Position numbers and translations under genes: made by a program. 64,000 nucleotides of DNA from JAOUJD01 sp963726405 (lineage in GTDB: Bacteria; Pseudomonadota; Gammaproteobacteria; Burkholderiales; Burkholderiaceae_F), in contig CAVSCF010000001.1 of assembly GCA_963726405.1 (NCBI GenBank), positions 372,001 through 436,000 of the forward strand, in the 5' to 3' direction. Below, piece after piece: positions 1 to 8,622 of the stretch (positions within the stretch are counted from its first letter, which is position 1; the number at the start of each line of letters is the position of its first letter). Under the pieces are notes generated by a model. It saw only the letters and a list, made by a program, of their open reading frames with translations, had not been told where the DNA came from and made no database searches.

Positions 1-263
1 GCCACGCGCTGGACCCGGCGGGCCAGGTCGTCGGCGGCGGCAAGGAGGTGCCGCCCCTCGCGCAGCAACTCCTCGCCGGCCGGCGTCAGGCGCGCGCGGT
101 AGCCCCGGCGGTCGAACAGCAGGACGTCGAGTTCCCCTTCGAGGCGGCGCGCGGCGTAGGTGACCGCCGAAGGCACGCGCCCGAGTTCCTCCGCCGCCGC
201 GGCGAAGCTGCCGCGGCGGGCGATCGCATCGACGAGTTCGAGCGATTCCAGGGTCAGCTTCAT
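1..263 (-). CDS. LysR family transcriptional regulator (N-terminal part, cut by window edge)
   Basis: Only the first 87 codons are in the window. They give the start MKLTLESLELVDAI followed by a winged helix-turn-helix with the typical LysR run 'RRGSFAAAAEELGRVPSAVT' and then 'RRLEGELDVLLFDRR', so the DNA-binding domain is clear. The effector domain is outside. The ATG at 263 is the natural start. The gene is divergent from the pirin/DoxX pair across about 120 bases, the usual layout for a LysR protein controlling its neighbour; that control is inferred. Confidence 0.9.
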   Translation of the reverse strand, partial: MKLTLESLELVDAIARRGSFAAAAEELGRVPSAVTYAARRLEGELDVLLFDRRGYRARLTPAGEELLREGRHLLAAADDLARRVQRV

Positions 264-385
264 CGAAAAGATAGTGAATCAGAATGAACGAGTAGGTGAG
301 TCTAAACCCGATGTGTTCAGTCGGGAATTGCCCGACCATACGATTCCGCGCGGTGATCCGGCGCGGAACCACAGGAGACGTTTCG

Positions 386-1084
386 ATGCTTTCAATCCGG
401 CGCGGCGACGAGCGCGGTTACGCGGACCACGGGTGGCTCAAGTCCTTCCACAGTTTCTCGTTTGCCGACTACCACGATCCGCGGCATATGGGCTTCGGTC
501 CGCTACGCGTGATCAACGAGGATCGCGTGGCGCCGGGCATGGGCTTCGGCACGCACGGCCATCGCGACATGGAGATCATCAGCTACGTCCTCGACGGCGA
601 ACTCGCGCACAAGGACAGCCTGGGCAACGGCTCGGTCATTCGCCCGGGCGATGTCCAGCGGATGAGCGCAGGGACCGGCGTTCGCCATTCCGAGTTCAAT
701 CATTCCTCGAGCCAGGTCACCCACTTCCTGCAGATCTGGATCGAGCCGCACGTGGAGGGGATCGCCCCGGGCTACGAAGAGAAGCGCTTCGAGGCGGCGG
801 ACAAGCGCGGCCGCCTGCGGCTGGTAGCCTCGCCCGACGGCGCCGAGGGTTCCGTCACGATTCATCAGGACGCCCGCGTCTACGCCGGCCTGTTCGATGG
901 CGACGAACGCGCGACGCTGACGCTTGGGGCGGGCCGGCGCGGCTACGTGTACGTGGCCCGCGGTGAAATCGCGGTGGACGGCCAACGACTCGTCGCCGGG
1001 GACGCGGCGATGGTCACGAATGCGGACGGCGCAGTGCTGTCCGACGGCGGGGGCGCGGAGGTCATTGCGTTCGACCTGCCATAA
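386..1084 (+). CDS. Pirin family protein (YhhW type bicupin)
   Basis: The predicted protein has 232 residues, the same size as E. coli YhhW, a cupin quercetinase-like pirin. The metal-binding residues of that family are at the same positions: His57 and His59 in 'FGTHGHRD', then His101 and Glu103 in 'GVRHSEF'. The start MLSIRRGDERG at 386 is preferred over longer versions because AGGAGA lies at 373-378 and YhhW-type proteins begin this way. It is followed after 17 bases by a DoxX gene and faces a LysR gene. Pirins act in the cytoplasm as metal-dependent dioxygenases or redox-linked regulators; the substrate here is unknown. Confidence 0.93.
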   Translation: MLSIRRGDERGYADHGWLKSFHSFSFADYHDPRHMGFGPLRVINEDRVAPGMGFGTHGHRDMEIISYVLDGELAHKDSLGNGSVIRPGDVQRMSAGTGVRHSEFNHSSSQVTHFLQIWIEPHVEGIAPGYEEKRFEAADKRGRLRLVASPDGAEGSVTIHQDARVYAGLFDGDERATLTLGAGRRGYVYVARGEIAVDGQRLVAGDAAMVTNADGAVLSDGGGAEVIAFDLP

Positions 1085-1101
1085 CAAGAAGAGAGACGGG
1101 A

Positions 1102-1503
1102 ATGAACACGACGATGACCGACGGCCTGTCGCTGATCGGGCGAATCCTGCTCGCTGGCCTGTTCCTCGTCTCGGGCTACGACAAGATCGGCGCCTTCGCC
1201 GGCACGGCAGGCTACATCGGGTCGAAGGGACTGCCGGCGCCCGAAGTGCTGGCCGCGGCGACCATCGCACTGGAAGTGCTGGGCGGGCTGCTGCTCGTGA
1301 TCGGCTGGAAGGCCCGCTGGATGGCGCTCGCGCTCGCCGTCTTCACGATCGCGGCCACCCTGCTGTTTCACAACTACTGGACGATGCCGGAAGCGCAACG
1401 CTTCGTGCAGAAACTGATGTTCCTGAAGAACCTGTCGATCACGGGCGGCCTGCTGATGATCGTCGCGTTCGGCCCCGGGCGCTGGAGCGTCGACAGGCGC
1501 TGA
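1102..1503 (+). CDS. DoxX family membrane protein
   Basis: A 133-residue inner-membrane protein with about four hydrophobic segments. It shows the DoxX pattern: an early 'GRILLAGLFLVSGYDKI' helix, then 'GLPAPEVLAAATIALEVLGG' and a last glycine-rich helix. It is 17 bases behind the pirin gene and probably shares its transcript. LysR-pirin-DoxX groups are common in proteobacteria and are linked to oxidative or electrophile stress, but the biochemical role of DoxX in this setting is not established. Confidence 0.9.
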   Translation: MNTTMTDGLSLIGRILLAGLFLVSGYDKIGAFAGTAGYIGSKGLPAPEVLAAATIALEVLGGLLLVIGWKARWMALALAVFTIAATLLFHNYWTMPEAQRFVQKLMFLKNLSITGGLLMIVAFGPGRWSVDRR

Positions 1504-1515
1504 GCGACAGCGGGG

Positions 1516-2184
1516 TCAGGCGAGCACGCGTTTCATGAACGCGGCGATGTCGCGGATTTCCTCGGCACACACGGAGTGGGGCATGGGGTACTCGTGCCAT
1601 TCGATGGCGTACCCGGCGGTCGTCAGCGCGTCGCGCGAGGCGGAGCCGCGGGCCAGCGGCACCACGGGGTCCTGTGTGCCGTGGGCGAGGAAGATCGGCA
1701 CCTTGGCACTGCCCGGCGCCGCTTCCGCGCCGAAGCGATCGGCCAGCGGGAGGTAGCAGGACAGCGCAATCAGCCCGGCCAGGGGTTGCGGCTGCCGCAG
1801 CCCCGTTTGCAGCGTGATCGCGCCGCCCTGGGAAAAACCGGCCAGCACGATCCGGGCGCGGGGCACTCCGCGCCCGACTTCGCGCTCGATCAGCGCCTCG
1901 ACCATGCCCTGCGACGCGCGAATGCCTTGCTCGTCTTCGCGCCGCACGAGGTCGGTGCCGAGGATGTCGTACCAGGCGCGCATGACGTAGCCGCCATTGA
2001 TCGTCACCGGCATCGTGGGCGCATGCGGGAACACATAGCGCGCGGGCGGCGCGCCGTGCGCTTCGAGTTCGCGGACCACGGGCACGAAGTCGTAGCCGTC
2101 GGCGCCGAGGCCATGCAGCAGGATCACCGTGGCCCCCGTGGAGGTGTTCGGCTGGACTTCAACGCATTGCAGCAGTTCGCTCAT
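1516..2184 (-). CDS. Carboxylesterase / phospholipase family alpha/beta hydrolase
   Basis: The 222-residue protein matches the short bacterial carboxylesterase family (dienelactone-hydrolase-like fold). The oxyanion region reads LLHGLGADG, the nucleophile elbow is GFSQGGA with Ser118, and the other triad members fit Asp172 in 'HGTQDPVV' and His203 in 'MPHSV'. There is no signal peptide, so it is cytoplasmic. The natural substrate is unknown; family members cleave short-chain esters. The gene converges with DoxX with 12 bases between stop codons. Confidence 0.92.
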   Translation of the reverse strand: MSELLQCVEVQPNTSTGATVILLHGLGADGYDFVPVVRELEAHGAPPARYVFPHAPTMPVTINGGYVMRAWYDILGTDLVRREDEQGIRASQGMVEALIEREVGRGVPRARIVLAGFSQGGAITLQTGLRQPQPLAGLIALSCYLPLADRFGAEAAPGSAKVPIFLAHGTQDPVVPLARGSASRDALTTAGYAIEWHEYPMPHSVCAEEIRDIAAFMKRVLA

Positions 2185-2266
2185 CGCGTTTCCTCGGCGT
2201 CCAGGCGAATCGCGAAGCGAGTCGCGCGCAAGATATGCAGGCGCCGACGCGGCGGCCGGGCGGCGC

Positions 2267-2884
2267 TCATGCCGGTTTCCGCAGTGCGTTCTTTGGACGA
2301 AACGCCCTGACTACGGTTTCGTGCGTCTCGATGTAAGGGCCGCCGATCAGGTCGATGCAATACGGCACGGCGGCGAAGATTCCGTGCACCACCGTCTTGC
2401 CCTCGGCCGTCTTCAAGCCTTCGAGTGTCTCGGCAATGGCCTTCGGCTGTCCGGGCAGGTTCAGGATCAGCGCGGCGTGACCGGCGACCTCGCGCAGTAC
2501 GGCCACCTGGCGCGACAGGATCGCGGTCGGCACGAATTCGAGCGAGACGCGGCGCATCTGTTCGCCGAACCCGGGCATCTCGCGCGTCGCGACAGCGAGG
2601 GTCGCTTCCGGCGTGACGTCGCGCCGCGCCGGGCCGGTGCCGCCGGTCGTGAGCACCAGGTCGCACCCGACACCGTCCACCAGTTCGATCAGCGTTGCCT
2701 GGATGGCGGCGCGTTCGTCGGCGATCAGGCGCTCGTGCGCCTGGAAGGGACTCTTCAGCGCGCGCCCGAACCACGCCTTCAGCGCGGGCAGGCCCTGGTC
2801 CTCGTACACGCCGTGCGAGGCCCGGTCGGAGATGGAGACCAGTCCGAGGATCAGTTCGTCTGGATGGGAGCGTTCAGCTTTCAT
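2267..2884 (-). CDS. mog: Molybdopterin adenylyltransferase (Mog)
   Basis: Mog adenylates molybdopterin to prepare it for molybdate insertion in molybdenum cofactor synthesis. The 205-residue protein has the opening 'GLVSISDRASHGVYEDQGLP' typical of Mog rather than MoaB, and the nucleotide/MPT-binding run TTGGTGPARRDVTPEA. The ATG at 2884 was chosen over an upstream in-frame start at 2920 because it aligns with E. coli Mog (195 residues). It overlaps the end of darP by 11 bases, suggesting coupled translation. No other cofactor genes are nearby. Confidence 0.92.
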   Translation of the reverse strand: MKAERSHPDELILGLVSISDRASHGVYEDQGLPALKAWFGRALKSPFQAHERLIADERAAIQATLIELVDGVGCDLVLTTGGTGPARRDVTPEATLAVATREMPGFGEQMRRVSLEFVPTAILSRQVAVLREVAGHAALILNLPGQPKAIAETLEGLKTAEGKTVVHGIFAAVPYCIDLIGGPYIETHETVVRAFRPKNALRKPA

Positions 2885-3422
2885 GTCCGTCGTCGGTAGG
2901 AAGGCTCGGCGAGAGTTCATCGTGCAGCCAGCGGTACAACTCGCGTGCGTGCTTCGGCGGCTGGCCGGCGGCGTGTTCGCGGCGGGCGGCGCGGACTGCG
3001 GTTCGCAGCCACTGCACGTCCGCGCCTGGCCGCTCGGCCATGAATTCGGTCAGGGCATCGTCATCGGCCAGCAGCCGGTCCCGCCAGCGCTCGGCGAAAT
3101 GCATCAGGGCCACGGCCGCGCGCGACTCGCCGGTGGCTCGACCGATGGCCGCCCGGATCTCGTCGGCATCGACCCGGCGCATCAGCTTGCCGATGTACTG
3201 CATGTGCCGGCGCCGCCCTTCATGGCTCGTGACCTTGTGGGCGAAGTCGATCGCCTCGCGCAGTTCGTCGGGCAGGTCCACCCGCGCCAGCTGATCGCGG
3301 CTCAGGTCCACGAGTTGCTGTCCGAGCTGCTGCAGCGCGTGCATCTCCTTCTTCCGCTGCGTCTTGCTTGGGCGTTCGCCGGTTTCCCCGTGCCCTTCAT
3401 CCGCCGAATCGTCATCGATCAT
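2874..3422 (-). CDS. darP: Ribosome biogenesis factor DarP/YjgA (DUF615)
   Basis: A 182-residue, highly charged helical protein with the DUF615 pattern: 'RKKEMHALQQLGQQLVDLS' near residues 25-45, then a conserved arginine-rich helix containing EGRRRHMQYIGKLMR. Family members associate with late 50S ribosomal precursors. It is divergent from pmbA with 88 bases between starts, an arrangement common in beta- and gammaproteobacteria, and it overlaps mog downstream. Confidence 0.9.
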   Translation of the reverse strand: MIDDDSADEGHGETGERPSKTQRKKEMHALQQLGQQLVDLSRDQLARVDLPDELREAIDFAHKVTSHEGRRRHMQYIGKLMRRVDADEIRAAIGRATGESRAAVALMHFAERWRDRLLADDDALTEFMAERPGADVQWLRTAVRAARREHAAGQPPKHARELYRWLHDELSPSLPTDDGHES

Positions 3423-3510
3423 CGTTGTTTATGATACCGGCCACACTCAGGCCACACTCTCGCGTGCCTGCCCGCCGTCTCCCTCCCGCGCACGCGACAC
3501 CGAAACCCAC

Positions 3511-4857
3511 ATGACCATCTTCTCGATCTCGGACGACCGCCTCACGGACCTCGCGCAGGATGCGCTGAAACACGCCCGCTCGCTCGGGGCGAGCGACGCG
3601 TCGTGCGAGGCGAGCGAGTCCACCGGACTGTCGGTCACGGTCCGCCGGAAGAAGGTGGAGACGATCGAGCGCACCCGCGACAAGGGCCTGGCGGTGACCG
3701 TCTACATCGGGCAGCGCCGCGGACACGCATCGACATCGGACTTTTCGCAGGCAGCGATCCGGCAGGCGGTGGACGCGGCCTACAACATCGCGCGCTTCAC
3801 GGCGGAGGACGACGCGGCGGGCCTGCCGGACGCCGAAACGCTGCAGAAGAAGCCGCCCGAACTCGACCTCTTCCACCCGTGGCTGCTCGACACGGACGAG
3901 GCGATCCGCCTCGCGCAGCGGTGCGAGAAGGCCGCCTTCGCGGTCAGCCCGCAGATCGTCAACTCCGAGGGCGCCAACGTCTACACGTCGTCCGGCCATT
4001 TCGTGCTGGCGAACACGCGGGGCTTCCTCGGCGGCTATCCGTACTCGCGCCACTCGATCTCCGTGTCGCCGATCGCGCGCGACGCCAGCGGAATGCAGCG
4101 CGACGACTGGTACTCGTCGTCGCGCATCCACGCGGAACTCGCGTCGCCTGAAGCCGTAGGCGATTACGCGGCCCGGCGCGCACTGGCGCGCCTGGCAGCG
4201 CGCAAGATCCGCACGCGCCAGTGCCCCGTGCTCTTCGAGGCGCCGCTTTCGTGCGGCCTGCTCGGCAATTTCGTGCAGGCGGCGAGTGGCGGTTCCCTGT
4301 ACCGCAAGTCCTCGTTCCTGGTCGACTCGCTCGGCAAGAAGATCTTCGCCGACCACATCAGCCTGCACGAGGATCCCTATATTCCGCAGGGAGCGGGATC
4401 GAGCCCGTTCGACGAGGAGGGCGTGCGCGGCATCAAGCGCGATGTCGTCGAGCACGGCGTGCTCAACGGCTACTTCCTGTCCACCTATTCGGCCCGCAAG
4501 CTCGGCATGAAGTCCACCGGCAATGCCGGCGGCGCCTACAACCTCGAACTGCGCTCCGCGGCCACCGACGTCGAGGACGACTTCGAGGTGATGTTGCGGC
4601 GACTGGGCACCGGCCTGCTGGTGACGGACCTGATCGGCCAGGGAGTCAACTACGTGACCGGCGACTACTCGCGCGGCGCGAGCGGCTTCTGGGTCGAGAA
4701 GGGCGAGATCCGCTACCCGGTGGAGGAGATCACGATCGCGGGCAACCTGCGGGAAATGTTCCGCAACATCGCCGGGGTCGGCACGGACAAGGTGATTCGC
4801 GGCAGCAAGATTGCCGGCTCCGTGCTGATCGACGGCTTGACGGTCGGCGGGGCCTGA
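3511..4857 (+). CDS. pmbA: Metalloprotease PmbA/TldE
   Basis: PmbA (TldE) forms a complex with TldD and takes part in peptide maturation or degradation, including microcin B17 processing and CcdA turnover. The predicted 448 residues match the E. coli length of 450. Conserved runs are visible: 'SVTVRRKKVETIERTRDKG' near the start, 'YSRGASGFWVEKGEI' and a C-terminal 'NLREMFRNIAGVGTD'. The ATG at 3511 fits the family start MTIFSIS; the open frame runs further upstream without family similarity. TldE lacks the TldD zinc motif, and none is seen here. tldD is not in the window. Confidence 0.94.
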   Translation: MTIFSISDDRLTDLAQDALKHARSLGASDASCEASESTGLSVTVRRKKVETIERTRDKGLAVTVYIGQRRGHASTSDFSQAAIRQAVDAAYNIARFTAEDDAAGLPDAETLQKKPPELDLFHPWLLDTDEAIRLAQRCEKAAFAVSPQIVNSEGANVYTSSGHFVLANTRGFLGGYPYSRHSISVSPIARDASGMQRDDWYSSSRIHAELASPEAVGDYAARRALARLAARKIRTRQCPVLFEAPLSCGLLGNFVQAASGGSLYRKSSFLVDSLGKKIFADHISLHEDPYIPQGAGSSPFDEEGVRGIKRDVVEHGVLNGYFLSTYSARKLGMKSTGNAGGAYNLELRSAATDVEDDFEVMLRRLGTGLLVTDLIGQGVNYVTGDYSRGASGFWVEKGEIRYPVEEITIAGNLREMFRNIAGVGTDKVIRGSKIAGSVLIDGLTVGGA

Positions 4858-4978
4858 CGGGTTTCCCCGGGCGCCGCCTTGCCGGGCCGGGGTCGCTACA
4901 ATCCTGGGCGACGCGCGGCCGCATGGCCCGCAACGCTTGTTGAACGACAAAGAGTCCCGTCCGGGACGAGGAGACGTT

Positions 4979-6061
4979 ATGCAAAGACGCAAGTTCCTGG
5001 CTGGGGCCGGGGCCGGTGCAGCGGCAGTCGCGACGATCGCGGCGCCGGCGGTGCACGCGCAGGCGCAGATTCGGTGGCGCCTCGCTTCGAGCTTTCCGAA
5101 GTCGCTGGACACGCTGTTCGGTGCGGCGGAAACCTTCGCCAAGAGCGTGACCACCGCCACGGGCGGCAGGTTCACGGTCACGGCGCATGCGGCAGGTGAA
5201 CTCGTGCCCGCGTTTGGCGTGGTGGACGCCGTGCAGAACGGCACCGTCGAGTGCGCGCACACCGCGCCGTACTACTTCTTCGGCAAGGACGAGACCTTCT
5301 CGATCGACTGCGCGATTCCGTTCGGCCTGAACTCGCGCCAGATGTCGGCGTGGATGTACGAAGGCAACGGCATGAAGCTGCTGCGCGAGTTCTATGCCAA
5401 GTACAGCATCGTCAATTTCCCGATGGGCAACACCGGCGCGCAGATGGGCGGCTGGTACCGCAAGGAGATCAAGTCGGTCGCCGACATGAAGGGCTTGAAG
5501 ATGCGGATTTCCAACCTCGCCGGCGCGGTCTGCTCGCGCATGGGCGTGGTGCCGCAGACGCTGCCCGGCGGCGAGATCTATACCGCGCTGGAAAAGGGAA
5601 CGATCGACGCCGCCGAGTGGGTCGGTCCCTACGACGATCTCAAGCTGGGATTCAACAAGGTGGCCCCGAACTACTACTACCCGGGCTGGTGGGAAGGCGG
5701 CCCGCAGCTGTCGCTGTACGTGAACAGCAAGTCGTGGGAGGCCCTGTCGAGCGAGCACAAGGCGATCGTCGAGGCGGCCGCGGCCGCCGCCGGAGTCGAC
5801 TTGCAGGCGAAATACGACGCACGGAACCCGGCGGCTCTGAAGCAGCTGGTGGCAGCCGGCACCAAGCTGCATCGCTTCCCGAAGGACGTGATGGACGCCG
5901 CGTTCAAGATCTCCAACGAGGTCTACGCGGAGATCAGTGCCAAGAACCCCGGGTGGAAGAAGGTCTACGACGACTACATCGGGTTCCGTCGCGACCAGAA
6001 CCTGTGGTTCCGCTTTGCCGAGGCGTCGTTCGACGACTTCATGCAGTCGCAGAAGCTGTAG
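4979..6061 (+). CDS. TRAP transporter substrate-binding protein (DctP/TakP-like), Tat-exported
   Basis: A 360-residue periplasmic solute receptor. The start MQRRKFLAGAGAGAAAV has the twin-arginine RRKFL motif and ends in an Ala-X-Ala site near residue 27, so Tat export is predicted. The 'WVGPYDDL' region and overall length resemble the TakP-type receptors for 2-oxo acids or related carboxylates, so an organic-acid ligand is likely but the exact one is unknown. Its partner permease genes lie immediately downstream on the opposite strand, facing it, which is unusual since TRAP genes normally share one operon. Confidence 0.92.
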   Translation: MQRRKFLAGAGAGAAAVATIAAPAVHAQAQIRWRLASSFPKSLDTLFGAAETFAKSVTTATGGRFTVTAHAAGELVPAFGVVDAVQNGTVECAHTAPYYFFGKDETFSIDCAIPFGLNSRQMSAWMYEGNGMKLLREFYAKYSIVNFPMGNTGAQMGGWYRKEIKSVADMKGLKMRISNLAGAVCSRMGVVPQTLPGGEIYTALEKGTIDAAEWVGPYDDLKLGFNKVAPNYYYPGWWEGGPQLSLYVNSKSWEALSSEHKAIVEAAAAAAGVDLQAKYDARNPAALKQLVAAGTKLHRFPKDVMDAAFKISNEVYAEISAKNPGWKKVYDDYIGFRRDQNLWFRFAEASFDDFMQSQKL

Positions 6062-6078
6062 GGATCACGGCGTCAAAC

Positions 6079-6110
6079 GAAATCGGGCCGCGTTCGCGGC
6101 CCGATTTCTT
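6079..6110. terminator. Bidirectional Rho-independent terminator
   Basis: A near-perfect inverted repeat GAAATCGGGCCGC / GCGGCCCGATTTC sits 18 bases after the binding-protein stop and is followed by T-rich sequence on the + strand, with A-rich sequence on the other side. It lies between the stops of the convergent TRAP receptor and permease genes and could end both transcripts. Confidence 0.85.
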
Positions 6111-6124
6111 TGTGGACGCACCCG

Positions 6125-7957
6125 CTACTTCTTGTTGGCGTCGCTCTGCAGGGCGCGTCGGACGGCCTCCATCGGATCCTCCTGCGCCGGCTCCGGCGGT
6201 GGCGGTCCCTTGATCTCTGCCTCGGGCACCTGCGAGCCCTCGCCGGCGGGGTTCCCCGCGGGCGCAGCCGGCTCGTCGCTGTACCGGCCTGGCGCCGCTT
6301 CGAACTGCAGCTTGTCCAGGTCCACGGGCGGCTTCTGCACGTCGCCCACGACCAGCGCGGGGAAGGCAATCACTGCGACCACCATCACGAACTGGATCGC
6401 GATGAAGGCGAGGCCGCCCTTGTAGATCTCCGGCGTGCCGACGGCGGGGATCACCTTGCCGGTGACGCGATCCGGATAGTCGTTGCGCGGTGCGACGCTG
6501 CGCAGATAGAACAGCGCGAACCCGAACGGAGGCGTCAGGAAGGAGGTCTGCAGGTTCATGGCCACGATGACGCCGAACCAGATCAGGGTCCACTCTGGCG
6601 GCGTACCGGCGGGGAGGAGGGCGGGGAGGATCTTCTCGGCGACCGGCGCGAGCAGCGGGATCACGATGAACGCGATCTCGAAGAAGTCGATGAAGCAGCC
6701 GAGGATGAAGATCAGTACGTTGACGATGATGAGGAAGCCGAGCGCTCCGCCCGGCATGTCCCTGAACAGCGACTCGACGAACAGATGGCCCTCGGCCGCG
6801 TTGAACGTGAAGCTGAAGACCGTCGACCCGATCAGGATGAACATCACGAAGCACGACAGCCGCGTCGTATTGACCAGCGCCTGCTTCAGCAGCGATATCG
6901 ACAGGCGGCGATGGCCGACCGCCATCAGCAGCGCGCCGACGGCGCCCATGGCGCCGCCTTCGGTGGGGGTGGCCACACCCAGGAAGATCGTGCCGAGCAC
7001 GAGGAAGATCAGCACGAGCGGCGGGATCAGCACGAAGGTCACGCGCTCGGACAGCTTGGAGACGAGATTCAGTCGCAGTAGCCGGTTGAGGAGTGCCAGT
7101 CCGAGGGCGGTGAAGGAGGCCACTGTCATCGACAAGATGAGGACTTCGTCGCCCGGCGCCGGCACCTGACGATCCACGAGCGGATTGATGACGCCTTGGT
7201 GAACCCGGCTCCACGCGAACCCCGCCAGGGCGGCGATCGCCAGCAGCGCCAGCAGTGACCTGTGTCCGCTCGCGCCGTTTGCCTCACGGTAGATGCGCGC
7301 CTCGGGCGGCAGTGCGGGCACCCAGGACGGCCGCAGGAAGGCAACGATGACCACGTAGATGGCGTAGCAGGCGACCAGCAGCAGGGCCGGCAGCAGCGCG
7401 CCTTCGTACATGTCGCCCACGGAGCGGCCGAGCTGGTCCGCGAGGACGATCAGCACGAGCGACGGCGGAATCGCCTGCGCCAGCGTTCCCGAAGCGGTGA
7501 TCACGCCGGTGGCAATCGTGCGGTTGTAGCCGTAGCGCAGCATGATCGGCAGCGAGATCAGCCCCATGGAGATCACGGCTGCGGCCACGACGCCGGTGGT
7601 CGCCGCGAGCAGCGCGCCGACGAAGATCACGGCCAGCGCGAGGCCGCCGCGCAGCGGGCCGAACACCTGGCCGACGGTTTCGAGCAGGTCCTCGGCCATC
7701 CCGCTTTTCTCGAGGATGATTCCCATCAGCGTGAAGAAGGGCACCGCGAGCAGCGTGTCGTTCTGCATGATGCCCTGCACGCGCAGTGGCAGCGCCTGGA
7801 ACAGGCTGGGCGGGAACAGGCCGATCTCCATGCCGATGAAGCCGAAGGCGAGTCCGGTCGCGGCCAGCGAGAAGGCCACCGGGAAGCCCGTCAGGAGAAA
7901 CACGAGGAGCCCGCCGAACAGCAGCGGGACGAAATTCGCGGCGATGAAGTGGCTCAT
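6125..7957 (-). CDS. TRAP transporter large permease (DctM type, long form)
   Basis: The 12-or-more-helix subunit that carries sodium-coupled transport of the ligand delivered by the receptor. It is 610 residues, longer than the usual 430, with an extra soluble/helical stretch in the middle (about residues 220-330) and a Pro/Ala-rich cytoplasmic tail, as in the long-form permeases paired with TakP-like receptors. DctM signatures include 'GIILEKSGMAEDLLETVG' and 'TPTEGGAMGAVGALLMAV'. The start at 7957 overlaps the DctQ stop in an ATGA, so translation is coupled. Confidence 0.93.
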   Translation of the reverse strand: MSHFIAANFVPLLFGGLLVFLLTGFPVAFSLAATGLAFGFIGMEIGLFPPSLFQALPLRVQGIMQNDTLLAVPFFTLMGIILEKSGMAEDLLETVGQVFGPLRGGLALAVIFVGALLAATTGVVAAAVISMGLISLPIMLRYGYNRTIATGVITASGTLAQAIPPSLVLIVLADQLGRSVGDMYEGALLPALLLVACYAIYVVIVAFLRPSWVPALPPEARIYREANGASGHRSLLALLAIAALAGFAWSRVHQGVINPLVDRQVPAPGDEVLILSMTVASFTALGLALLNRLLRLNLVSKLSERVTFVLIPPLVLIFLVLGTIFLGVATPTEGGAMGAVGALLMAVGHRRLSISLLKQALVNTTRLSCFVMFILIGSTVFSFTFNAAEGHLFVESLFRDMPGGALGFLIIVNVLIFILGCFIDFFEIAFIVIPLLAPVAEKILPALLPAGTPPEWTLIWFGVIVAMNLQTSFLTPPFGFALFYLRSVAPRNDYPDRVTGKVIPAVGTPEIYKGGLAFIAIQFVMVVAVIAFPALVVGDVQKPPVDLDKLQFEAAPGRYSDEPAAPAGNPAGEGSQVPEAEIKGPPPPEPAQEDPMEAVRRALQSDANKK

Positions 7958-8535
7958 TTCGAGGCCGCTTCGGGGGTGTCCTCGACGATCGCCTGCGACT
8001 GCGGCGATTCGGCGTGCGCAAGCGGGTCGGGAATCATTCCCTTCAGATACGCGATGCGCTTGACCAGCTCGGAGGCGCCCTGCGCGAGGAGCAGCACCAT
8101 GCCGAGCGGGACCAGCGCGAGCACGGGCCAGCGGATCAGGCCACCGGCGTTCTGCGACATCTCGTTCGATGTCCATGCATTGACGAACAGCGGCCAGGAC
8201 AGGTACAGCAGCATGAACGCCAGCGGCGCGAGGAACGCGAGGATCCCGACGATGTCGATGATGTTCCGCGTGCGCGGACTCAGTCGCGCGGAAATGAAGT
8301 CGATGCGCACATGCGCGTTGTGCAGGAAGGTGTAGCCGGCGCCGAGCAGGAAGACCGCCGCGAAGAGGTACCACTGCACCTCCAGCCAGGCATTAGAGCC
8401 GATGCTGAACACCTTGCGGATGACGGCGTTGATGGTGCTGATGATGACCGTCGAGAACAGTGCCCAGATCAGTATCGACCCGACGCGCTCGCTGATCGCG
8501 TCCATCCCGCGTGAGAGCCGGAGCAGGAACCGCAT
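7954..8535 (-). CDS. TRAP transporter small permease (DctQ type)
   Basis: The 193-residue four-helix DctQ subunit that scaffolds the large permease. Hydrophobic segments and the conserved 'NAWLEVQWYLFAAVFLLGAG' followed by 'THNAHVRID'-like sequence (here HNAHVRIDF) identify the family. The gene is first in a two-gene unit with the large permease (4-base overlap). The matching receptor gene is most likely the convergent one ending at 6061. Confidence 0.93.
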   Translation of the reverse strand: MRFLLRLSRGMDAISERVGSILIWALFSTVIISTINAVIRKVFSIGSNAWLEVQWYLFAAVFLLGAGYTFLHNAHVRIDFISARLSPRTRNIIDIVGILAFLAPLAFMLLYLSWPLFVNAWTSNEMSQNAGGLIRWPVLALVPLGMVLLLAQGASELVKRIAYLKGMIPDPLAHAESPQSQAIVEDTPEAASK

Positions 8536-8622
8536 GAAGTCCTCCGAGACAGCGCCGAGCCTCGGCGCAGCGGGCCGCGCTGGGCGGCGCGGCGAGATTC
8601 TAGCGTTCGGCGGTGCGCGACC

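Noticed and set aside
3412..5262. A 616-codon minus-strand frame opposite pmbA
   Set aside because: Shadow frame. pmbA fully explains the coding signal.
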